Source: Chloroflexota bacterium
GTDB taxonomy: Bacteria; Chloroflexota; Limnocylindria; Limnocylindrales; CSP1-4
NCBI GenBank assembly: GCA_025935655.1
Contig: JAICUV010000171.1
Coordinates: 1-7,521, forward strand
Direction: 5' to 3'
DNA: 7,521 nucleotides
Shown here piece after piece: positions 1-5,395 of this stretch. The notes under the pieces were generated by a model. It ran no database searches. It saw nothing but the letters and a program-made list of their open reading frames with translations, and had not been told where the DNA came from. A program made the translations under genes and the position numbers. Every line of letters starts with the position of its first letter. The stretch's first letter is position 1.

Positions 1-54
1 CCCGGGCCCGGCCGTCAGGCCGCGCCCGTCCTGGCCCGTCCGGCGCGCGCCTGC

Positions 55-94
55 GCGATGACACTCGCCGCATCGATGTCGCGAGTGTCATCGC
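55..94. repeat. Perfect 14-bp inverted repeat with 12-nt loop
   Basis: The arms at 55-68 (GCGATGACACTCGC) and 81-94 (GCGAGTGTCATCGC) are exact reverse complements. The 12-nt loop at 69-80 itself contains the palindrome CATCGATG (71-78). The string TGTCATCG in the right arm (86-93) recurs at 103-110. No T-run follows on either strand, so it is not a textbook intrinsic terminator. It could be a terminator-like hairpin between a gene left of the window and the minus-strand unit ending at 307, or an operator. The repeat itself is read directly from the sequence; the role is inference. Confidence 0.8.
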
Positions 95-306
95 CTGGCG
101 GATGTCATCGTCGGAGCTCGAATTCGCGTGTGCAGAACGCCGATCTCATCGTCGGGACCGGAGCTGATGACCCCCGGCGTGGCCACGCGCCGCGGACACG
201 GAACGGCCGGCCGCCCCGTCGTGCGATCCGGCCCCGAGGAGCAGGGAGATCGACGCGGCGTGGCGACCGGCCGGCCGTGAAGGAATGTCCGGCAGGTCTC
301 GAGCGG
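95..306. other. Non-coding stretch without a supported gene
   Basis: I see no convincing gene here. Plus-strand frames stay open only because of high G+C and give Arg/Pro/Gly-rich translations with no recognisable motif. Visible structure: TGTCATCG at 103-110, repeating the arm of the hairpin to its left; a 12-bp palindrome GCGTGGCCACGC at 177-188; and the 10-bp palindrome CGGCCGGCCG at both 204-213 and 268-277. The stretch probably contains the end of the minus-strand transcript that finishes coding at 307, but no clear terminator is seen. Confidence 0.5.
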
Positions 307-579
307 TCAGGCGTGGGTGGGCCGCGAGCCCGAGACGCTCTCGCCGATGGAGACGAGGTGCCGGCCGATGGACCAGCGAGTCCGCCTCACGAGGCCGGCG
401 CCGGCGTCGCGCTCCGCCCGATTCGGGCGGGTCTCGAGCGCCGTCGCGTAGAGGGTGCCGATCCGGTCGTGGACCAGGTAGTCGACGTCGTTCTGGTGGA
501 GGGTCTGGTGCACGGGGTCCACTCCTTCGGGGTGCCGGAGCATGGTGACGGGCTGGATGTCGGTGGGTTGATATCTCAC
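307..579 (-). CDS. Uncharacterised 90-aa protein downstream of ArsR-type regulator
   Basis: I do not recognise this family. The frame reads right to left and is open further upstream. I chose GTG at 579 because GAAGGA sits 9 nt before it; ATG at 543-541 (residue 13) is the alternative. The protein starts MRYQPTDIQP. It has a mid-region HQNDVDYLVHDRIGTLYATA that looks like an amphipathic helix, then a basic stretch (LVRRTRWSIGRHLVSIGE) with an R-x-x-G-R-x-L-x-x-x-G pattern. There is no signal peptide or clear membrane span. Coding begins 64 nt after the regulator's stop codon on the same strand, so co-transcription is likely. Its ribosome binding site and start codon lie inside a copy of the motif that also precedes the regulator (567-601). 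It may be an accessory or target of the regulator; that is inference. Confidence 0.62.
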   Translation of the reverse strand: MRYQPTDIQPVTMLRHPEGVDPVHQTLHQNDVDYLVHDRIGTLYATALETRPNRAERDAGAGLVRRTRWSIGRHLVSIGESVSGSRPTHA

Positions 580-601
580 GTGTGTTAGTCCTTCATCTAA
601 C
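567..601 (-). promoter_or_regulatory. Copy 2 of TTAGATGA-N13-GTGAGAT motif, at small-gene start
   Basis: Read on the minus strand, GTTAGATGA (601-593), 13 nt, GTGAGAT (579-573), then CAAC (570-567). The same two blocks with the same 13-nt spacer precede the ArsR-type gene at 1765-1733. In this copy the motif contains the Shine-Dalgarno GAAGGA and the GTG start codon of the 90-aa gene. No TTGACA-like box is found at the matching distance upstream. This copy may therefore be a second regulator site within the transcription unit, or act at the RNA level. Confidence 0.55.
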
Positions 602-643
602 TCGCGGGCACACGGGACGGGCGGGTGCGCGCATCGGGGAACG

Positions 644-1723
644 CTAGGTGAGGAAGCGGACGAGCTCGGCGGTGGCGTCCTGGAGCCGGTCTCGTCGGAG
701 GCTGTAGTAGGAGAGTCCACCCTCTTCGGTCAGCGTGACCAGGCCGGCAGCCCGGAGCTGTGCGAGGTGGTGCTTGATGGTCGGCTTGGAGAGCTCGAGG
801 CGCTCCGCGATCTCGGTCAGGTACCAGTCGCGGTCCTTGAGCAGGCGCAGGATCCGGAGCCGCGTGTCGTCGCCCAGGGCCCGGTGGAGGCGGAGGACCG
901 TCTGCGGCGGGGCGAGCGGGTCGTGCGGCTCGGTGGCCTCGTCTGCGACGGGGTAGACGAACATCCGCCAGTCGCCGCCCGAGAACGTGAAGTTGTACGG
1001 CCGCACGAGGTACGAGGGGGCGAGCACGATGCGCCTGACACCGGGCTCGGACAGCCAGCGGATGCCGTTCGTCGTGCGCTCGATGAGCTCCGCCGGCCGG
1101 AGCGTCGCGATATCGCCCGCCCGCAGGTCCACGTCCCGGGTGATGATCTCGCGCACCCTGGGCTCGATCTCCTGGTACAGCGGCAGCCACGCGCGCATGA
1201 GCGCCGCGACGCCGCCGACCAGCTCGTCGGCGTCATCGATCAGGCGCATCAGCCAGTCCTGCTTGTGGTCCGGCCACGCCGCGAGGAGGGCGCTCGTCGC
1301 CTCGCGGTCGCCGTCCAGCGCGGCGTCGACCTCGGCCTGGCCCGCCGTATCGTGGAGGCTGCCACCCAGCACGACCTTCGCGAACTCCTTGCCCGGGGTC
1401 CGCTCCAGCAGCGCCACGACGCCGGCGGCATCGGTGACCTCCGGCCGGTCCACGATGAGCCCGGTGCCGTGGACGCAGGTCTCCTCGGTGATCGTCTGGC
1501 GCACCGACTCCGGGAGGGAGGCGCGAGCCCGCTCGAGCCAGCGCCGGTCCTCGGCAGGCAGCTCGTCGTGCTCGCCGACGTCCGACGACAGGCTGATCGC
1601 GAAGTCGTAGGCCGTGCGCACGTCGAACGTCGTCGGCAGGCTCGCGCCGGATCCGATGTCCCGGACCATGGCGCGGCCGCCGGGGGCGTTCGTGCTGGCG
1701 TTCGAGGAGGTGCGTGCGCTCAT
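644..1723 (-). CDS. ArsR-type winged-helix transcriptional regulator, large N-terminal domain
   Basis: Predicted DNA-binding repressor or activator of 359 aa. The C-terminal part (about residues 275-345) is an ArsR-like winged helix: LHRALGDDTRLRILRLL, then YLTEIAERLELSKPTIKHHL (recognition helix near 312-320), then AQLRAAGLV and the wing EGGLSYYSL. There is no CxC metal-binding motif of the classical ArsR/SmtB type. The roughly 270-residue N-terminal half resembles the long, poorly characterised effector or dimerisation domains attached to some ArsR-like regulators of high-GC bacteria; I cannot name the ligand. I chose ATG at 1723 because AGGA lies 5 nt upstream; the frame is open to a TTG at 1756, which would run into the predicted promoter. 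The gene diverges from the M16 peptidase pair and leads a likely two-gene unit with the 90-aa gene at 579-307. A repeated motif over its promoter suggests autoregulation. Confidence 0.9.
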   Translation of the reverse strand: MSARTSSNASTNAPGGRAMVRDIGSGASLPTTFDVRTAYDFAISLSSDVGEHDELPAEDRRWLERARASLPESVRQTITEETCVHGTGLIVDRPEVTDAAGVVALLERTPGKEFAKVVLGGSLHDTAGQAEVDAALDGDREATSALLAAWPDHKQDWLMRLIDDADELVGGVAALMRAWLPLYQEIEPRVREIITRDVDLRAGDIATLRPAELIERTTNGIRWLSEPGVRRIVLAPSYLVRPYNFTFSGGDWRMFVYPVADEATEPHDPLAPPQTVLRLHRALGDDTRLRILRLLKDRDWYLTEIAERLELSKPTIKHHLAQLRAAGLVTLTEEGGLSYYSLRRDRLQDATAELVRFLT

Positions 1724-1732
1724 GTGTGTCCT

Positions 1733-1765
1733 GTTGATCTCACTGATGTAAGACAATCATCTAAC
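1733..1765 (-). promoter_or_regulatory. Copy 1 of TTAGATGA-N13-GTGAGAT motif, candidate ArsR operator
   Basis: On the minus strand: GTTAGATGA (1765-1757), 13 nt, GTGAGAT (1743-1737), then CAAC (1736-1733). Inside the spacer TTACATCA (1750-1743) imperfectly repeats TTAGATGA (6 of 8 bases). The element overlaps the predicted -10 box and start site of the regulator gene, the place a repressor would bind. A second copy lies in front of the downstream gene (567-601). The repetition is seen directly; binding by the encoded regulator is inference. Confidence 0.6.
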
Positions 1766-1784
1766 ATGGACCCGGTGCTGTCAA
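1756..1784 (-). promoter_or_regulatory. Predicted sigma-70-type promoter of the ArsR-type gene
   Basis: On the minus strand a perfect TTGACA -35 box (1784-1779) is followed after 17 nt by GATGAT (1761-1756), 4 of 6 matches to TATAAT. Transcription would start near 1749, giving a leader of about 25 nt before the ATG at 1723. Spacing and the perfect -35 in a high-G+C background support it; the -10 is only moderate. Confidence 0.55.
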
Positions 1785-1822
1785 CCCCCGGCCGCCGCGT
1801 GGGGTCGGGCATCGACTGGCCC

Positions 1823-1828
1823 TACAAT
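1823..1828 (+). promoter_or_regulatory. Candidate -10 box for the M16 peptidase pair
   Basis: TACAAT (5 of 6 to TATAAT) stands out in GC-rich DNA 37 nt upstream of the ATG at 1866. No good -35 lies at 16-18 nt upstream, so the assignment is tentative. The interval to the divergent regulator promoter (1756-1784) is short, so binding at 1733-1765 could affect both directions. Confidence 0.4.
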
Positions 1829-1865
1829 CGGCCCAACCCACCTCCCGTCCGGAGTGCTGCACCGC

Positions 1866-3176
1866 ATGCCCGTTCCCATCGTCGAGTTCACCGACGAGCG
1901 CCTGGCCAACGGCCTTCGCCTGATCATCGCGGAGGACCATCTCGCGCCCGTCGTCGCCGTCAACCTCTGGTACAACGTCGGCTCCAAGCACGAGGAACCG
2001 GGCAAGACGGGCTTCGCGCACCTGTTCGAGCACGTGATGTTCCAGGGCAGCGCGCACGTGGGCAAGGCGGAGCACATGGCGCTCGTGCAGGGGGCAGGCG
2101 GGACCCTCAACGGCACGACCTGGCTGGACCGTACGAACTACTTCGAGACGCTGCCCTCGCACCAGCTGGAGCTCGCGCTGTGGCTCGAGGCCGACCGTAT
2201 GGGCACGCTGCTCGACGCCCTCAGCCAGGAGAACCTCGACAACCAGCGCGAGGTCGTGAAGAACGAGAAGCGCTGGAGCTACGACAACCGGCCCTACGGG
2301 TCGTGGAACGAGAAGATCCTGGGCCACCTGTTCCCGGACGGGCACCCGTACCATCACCCCACCATCGGCTCCATGGCGGACCTCGATGCGGCATCGGTGG
2401 ATGATGTCAAGGCGTTCTTCGCCACGTACTACGCCCCCAACAACGCCGTCCTGAGCGTCGTCGGCGACTGCGACCGCGAGACGGTGCGCGCGCTCGTGGA
2501 GCGGTACTTCGGGCCGATCCCGCCGAACCCGTCGATCCCGCCGCTGCCGGACATGTCGCTGCCGCCGCTCCTCGGGCGCGAGATCCGGGAGACCGTGGAG
2601 GATCGCGTCCCGCTCCCGCGCGTCTACATCGGCTTCCGGGCGCCTGCCTTCGGCGACCACCGCCTCGATGCGCTCGACCTCGCCTCGCAGCTGCTCTCGG
2701 GCGGCAAGGGCAGCCGCCTCCACCGCCGCCTCGTCCGCGACGAGCGGCTGGCCCAGGACGTCGCCGTGTTCACGCTTCCCTTCATCGGCGGGGCGTCGGT
2801 GTGCATCGGCTGGGCGACCGTGCGCCCGGGCGTGGAGATCGAGACCGTGGAGCGGACATATCTCGAGGAGCTGGAGCGGCTGGCGAGCGAGGCGCCGAGC
2901 GAGGACGAGCTCGATCGCGCCAAGGCGCTCACCGAGGCCGACGAGCTGGGCGCGCTGGCGCGGGTCGAGGAGCGGGCGGACCGCCTCTCGATGTACGCGA
3001 CGCTGGGCGACGACCCGGGGCTGATCAACACCCTGCTCCCGCGCTACCTGTCGGTCACGGCGGAGCAGATCCGGGACGTGGCGCGCGATGTGTTCCGCGC
3101 GGACAACCGGGTCGTCCTGACGTACGTGCCGAAGCCCGCGGGCGACGCCGCCGACACCGGGGAGGCCGCCGCATGA
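1866..3176 (+). CDS. M16 family zinc metallopeptidase, catalytic subunit
   Basis: Predicted zinc-dependent endopeptidase of 436 aa, the half-size (M16B-like) form that works as a dimer and degrades unfolded or short polypeptides inside a closed chamber. The inverted zinc motif HLFEH (H52, E55, H56) is followed by the third ligand in the VVKNE stretch (E134), and GTLNGTTWLDRTNYFETLP and WSYDNRPYG are typical of the family. The second domain (about 195-420) has the M16 fold signature GKGSRLHRRLVRDERLAQD, but where the family's Arg-x6-Tyr pair is expected I read R291 and D298, so the tyrosine is missing. No signal peptide is seen, so it is probably cytoplasmic. ATG 1866 was chosen over GTG 1854: GGAG (1851-1854) lies upstream and homologues begin near here. 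The stop overlaps the next start (ATGA at 3173), implying translational coupling with the partner subunit. Confidence 0.95.
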   Translation: MPVPIVEFTDERLANGLRLIIAEDHLAPVVAVNLWYNVGSKHEEPGKTGFAHLFEHVMFQGSAHVGKAEHMALVQGAGGTLNGTTWLDRTNYFETLPSHQLELALWLEADRMGTLLDALSQENLDNQREVVKNEKRWSYDNRPYGSWNEKILGHLFPDGHPYHHPTIGSMADLDAASVDDVKAFFATYYAPNNAVLSVVGDCDRETVRALVERYFGPIPPNPSIPPLPDMSLPPLLGREIRETVEDRVPLPRVYIGFRAPAFGDHRLDALDLASQLLSGGKGSRLHRRLVRDERLAQDVAVFTLPFIGGASVCIGWATVRPGVEIETVERTYLEELERLASEAPSEDELDRAKALTEADELGALARVEERADRLSMYATLGDDPGLINTLLPRYLSVTAEQIRDVARDVFRADNRVVLTYVPKPAGDAADTGEAAA

Positions 3177-4714
3177 GCCACGAGGGCGAGCTCGTCGCCG
3201 AGCGACCGGTCCCGGGCACGCCGCGCCCGTACGAGTTCCCGCACACCGTCCGCACGATGCTGCCCAACGGGCTCGAGGTCGTCGTGACGCCGATGCCCGA
3301 GCGGGAGCTCATCGCGGCCTCGCTCGCGATCCGCGCGGGCGCCGCGGACGAGCCGGATGCCGTCGGCGGGGCGACGGTGCTCGCCGCCCGCGGGCTCACC
3401 GAGGGCACCGAGCTCCGGGACGCGATCGCCCTGACCGAGGCCGCGGAGCGCCTCGGCGCGTCGCTCCACGCCGAGGCGGGCTGGGACGCGACGTCCGCGG
3501 GCCTCGACGTCCCCGCCAGCCGCCTCGCCGCCGCAATGGAGCTCCTCGCGGAGGTCGTCCGCCGCCCGTCCTATCCGGAGGCCGAGGTCGAGCGGATGCG
3601 CGACGAGCGGCTGACGGACCTGCTCCAGGCGAAGGCGGACCCGCGTCGCCGAGCCGACGAGGCGTACGTCTCCTCCATCTACGCCCCGAGCTCGCCCTAC
3701 CACCGTCCCGCGGGCGGCACGGCCGAGACGGTCGCGACGCTCACCAGCGCCGAGCTGCGCGCGGTCCACGACCGGTCGTACGCGCCGGCGCGCGCCGCGC
3801 TCATCGTGGCGGGGGACATCGACCCGGATCTCGTCCTGCGCACCGCCGAGTCGCTGTTCGGCGACTGGACGGGCGACCCCGCCGCGGATGCCCCGCCGAT
3901 CGACGATACCTCCGCGATCACCGGGCGCTACGTGCGCGTGGTCCATCGCCCAGGCGCCGTGCAGACGGAGATCCGGATCGGTCACCCGGGCCTCGCACGC
4001 CGCAACCCGGACTTCCACGCCGTCTCGGTCATGGGCGCGATCCTCGGCGGCCTGTTCAACTCGCGGCTCAACATGAACCTGCGCGAGGAGAAGGGCTACA
4101 CGTACGGGGCGAGCGCGGGCTTCGACATGCGCCGGGCACGTGGGCCGTTCACCGCCCGCGCCGCCGTGAACACCGAGGTCACGATCCCGGCCCTCGGCGA
4201 GTTCCTGCGGGAGCTCGACCGGATCCGCCAGGAGCCCGTCACCGACGCCGAGCTGCGCGCCGCCCGCGACTTCCTCGTCGGCGTGTTCCCGCTGCGCTTC
4301 GAGACCCCGGGCCCGGTCGCCGGGTCCCTCGCCGGCCTGTTCGTCCATCACCTGCCGCACGACGAGCTGGCGCGCTACCGCGACGCGATCGAGGCCGTCA
4401 CGGCCGACGACGTCCTGCGCGTCGCGCAGGCGCACATCCACCCGGATCGGGCGGCGATCGTCCTCGTCGGCGACCACGACACGTTCGCGGCCGCGCTCGA
4501 GGCGGAGCGGCTGGGGCCGATCGAGGTCATCCGCGATCCCGATCCCACGCAGGTCGCGCCGGGCGACGCCGACGAGCTGGTGGGTCCGGTGGACGCGGGC
4601 GAGGGCGGCCCCACCGAGGGCGCGGAGGATCCCGATCTTCCGGGCACGGACGAGCCGTCGGACCCGGGCACCGACGACCGGGACGACGTGGCGGGGCCGG
4701 ACGCGGGCGCCTGA
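3173..4714 (+). CDS. M16 family peptidase-like subunit lacking the zinc site
   Basis: Partner subunit of 513 aa for the upstream M16 peptidase. The N-terminal domain keeps the fold (RTMLPNGLEVVVTPMPERE near 27-45; AAERLGASLHAEAGWDAT near 90-107). Where HxxEH belongs it reads GGATVLAARGL, with T68, A71 and A72 replacing the His, Glu and His, so it cannot bind zinc. The C-terminal domain carries LREEKGYTYGA with R304 and Y311, the Arg/Tyr pair that orients substrate in heterodimeric M16 enzymes. Residues from about 455 onward form a Gly/Pro/Asp/Glu-rich acidic tail of roughly 55-60 aa with no family counterpart, probably disordered. No signal peptide. The start is ATG 3173, overlapping the previous stop; the frame continues upstream but there shadows the first subunit. 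Confidence 0.93.
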   Translation: MSHEGELVAERPVPGTPRPYEFPHTVRTMLPNGLEVVVTPMPERELIAASLAIRAGAADEPDAVGGATVLAARGLTEGTELRDAIALTEAAERLGASLHAEAGWDATSAGLDVPASRLAAAMELLAEVVRRPSYPEAEVERMRDERLTDLLQAKADPRRRADEAYVSSIYAPSSPYHRPAGGTAETVATLTSAELRAVHDRSYAPARAALIVAGDIDPDLVLRTAESLFGDWTGDPAADAPPIDDTSAITGRYVRVVHRPGAVQTEIRIGHPGLARRNPDFHAVSVMGAILGGLFNSRLNMNLREEKGYTYGASAGFDMRRARGPFTARAAVNTEVTIPALGEFLRELDRIRQEPVTDAELRAARDFLVGVFPLRFETPGPVAGSLAGLFVHHLPHDELARYRDAIEAVTADDVLRVAQAHIHPDRAAIVLVGDHDTFAAALEAERLGPIEVIRDPDPTQVAPGDADELVGPVDAGEGGPTEGAEDPDLPGTDEPSDPGTDDRDDVAGPDAGA

Positions 4715-4727
4715 CCGCCGCGCGGTC
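4713..4727 (+). terminator. Small GC hairpin at the end of the M16 pair
   Basis: GACCGC (4713-4718), 3-nt loop, GCGGTC (4722-4727): a perfect 6-bp stem that begins inside the TGA stop. Only a CCTTT tract follows, at 4736-4740, so it is at best a weak terminator. It sits just before the candidate promoter at 4732 and could separate the two transcription units. Confidence 0.3.
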
Positions 4728-4731
4728 CGGT

Positions 4732-4760
4732 GAAACCTTTGCCGCCGCAACTGCCTCGGA
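4732..4760 (+). promoter_or_regulatory. Candidate ECF-type promoter before the acidic protein gene
   Basis: GAAACCT (4732-4738), 17 nt, TCGGA (4756-4760). This resembles the known E. coli sigma-E consensus GGAACTT-N16-TCTGA. Transcription would begin near 4766, giving a leader of about 44 nt. An ECF sigma gene is the second gene downstream, so self-activation of the module is plausible. The match is to a consensus recalled from another phylum and is therefore tentative. Confidence 0.42.
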
Positions 4761-4763
4761 CAG

Positions 4764-4791
4764 GGTGAGGGGACGCCAGCGAGGGGTGTCC
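4764..4791 (+). repeat. Imperfect 14-bp tandem repeat in leader
   Basis: Two adjacent 14-nt units (4764-4777 and 4778-4791) share GAGGGG and a terminal CC, 9 of 14 positions. GGGAC (4770-4774) can also pair with GTCCC (4788-4792) across a 13-nt loop. The element lies in the predicted leader of the acidic protein gene, before its actual ribosome binding site GGAG (4800-4803). It could be a regulatory hairpin or a protein site; no known riboswitch is recognised. Confidence 0.35.
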
Positions 4792-4809
4792 CGGCCAACG
4801 GAGTCACCG

Positions 4810-5331
4810 ATGCAGCCCAGCCACACGCTCCTCCGCACCGCGGGCACCACCACCGTCGCCCTGTTCCTGGTCGCGGGCGCGGCCCTTGCCACGACGTCGT
4901 TCATCGGCAGCGGCCGGACCCCCGACGCGCGGCCCGCCGGCAACACCACCGAGGTCACGACCTCCGAGACGACCGAGCTCGAGACGAGCGAGGCCACCGA
5001 GACCAGCGATACGAGCGAGGCCACCGAGGTCGAGACGACCGAGGCGAGCGAGACCAGCGAGGCGTCGGAGACCGAGGACGCCACCGAGGACCACGAGCAG
5101 GCGACCTTCGAGGACCACGGCGCTGTGGACGAGGCCGACGACCAGGACGGCGACCACCAGGGCGAGGACGAGCAGGGCGACGTCAGCGGCCAGGACGGAT
5201 CAGACGACAGCGCCGGCGACAGCTCGGGCAGCAGCCACGACGGGTCCGACGACGCGACCGACGACCACAGCGGCTCCGACTCGGACGCGGGGTCCGGCTC
5301 CGGCGACAGCGGTGGAGGGTCGGACGACTGA
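4810..5331 (+). CDS. Exported acidic Thr/Glu/Ser/Asp-rich repeat protein
   Basis: A 173-aa protein with no recognised enzymatic domain. Residues 1-10 carry a short basic N-terminus, 11-27 a hydrophobic core (TVALFLVAGAALA) with an A-L-A site suggesting signal peptidase I cleavage after A27; alternatively it stays as an N-terminal anchor. There is no lipobox cysteine and no LPxTG. Residues 46-95 are Thr/Glu/Ser repeats with a 9-residue period (TSEATETSD, TSEATEVET). Residues 95-128 are Asp/Glu/His/Gln-rich, and 129-173 are Ser/Asp/Gly-rich with DDHSGS. The mature chain is almost devoid of positive charge and surely disordered, mucin-like or cation-binding. ATG 4810 was chosen for GGAG 6 nt upstream. 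It stands 64 nt before the ECF sigma start and is probably co-transcribed with it. Confidence 0.75.
   Translation: MQPSHTLLRTAGTTTVALFLVAGAALATTSFIGSGRTPDARPAGNTTEVTTSETTELETSEATETSDTSEATEVETTEASETSEASETEDATEDHEQATFEDHGAVDEADDQDGDHQGEDEQGDVSGQDGSDDSAGDSSGSSHDGSDDATDDHSGSDSDAGSGSGDSGGGSDD
4984..5064 (+). repeat. 27-bp in-frame tandem repeat within the acidic protein gene
   Basis: Three 27-nt units start at 4984, 5011 and 5038. The first 18 bases of units 1 and 2 (ACGAGCGAGGCCACCGAG) are identical and unit 3 is diverged. Each encodes nine residues rich in Thr, Glu and Ser. Such in-frame repeats can change copy number between strains. Confidence 0.7.
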
Positions 5332-5395
5332 CGGCTGACCACCTGCCCACCAGCGCGTGACTTCTGTCCTGCGATGGGAACCGATCGGGACCGCG

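Noticed and set aside
3..167. Frame open from the left edge to TGA at 165-167, possible end of an upstream gene
   Set aside because: Third-position G+C falls after about base 95 and no motif is visible; it cannot be distinguished from chance.
177..188. Palindrome GCGTGGCCACGC as an operator
   Set aside because: It is a single short palindrome in GC-rich DNA with no promoter nearby; chance is likely.
58..588. Plus-strand frame of 176 codons over the left region
   Set aside because: It starts within the inverted repeat, has Arg/Gly-rich translation, and overlaps antisense the 90-aa gene, which has a proper ribosome binding site.
1719..1743. Seven-codon GTG frame in the regulator leader, ending in ATGA at the regulator start
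   Set aside because: It has the form of a leader peptide, but no Shine-Dalgarno precedes it and the GTG would lie only a few bases from the predicted transcript start.
767..2404. Plus-strand open frame of 545 codons across the ArsR-type gene and the M16 start
   Set aside because: It is antisense to the winged-helix gene, then out of frame with the M16 peptidase, and its translation is Arg/Ala/Gly-rich with no motif.
3044..4807. Minus-strand open frame of 587 codons
   Set aside because: It is antisense to the M16 pair, with an Arg/Val/Gly-rich translation and no recognisable domain.
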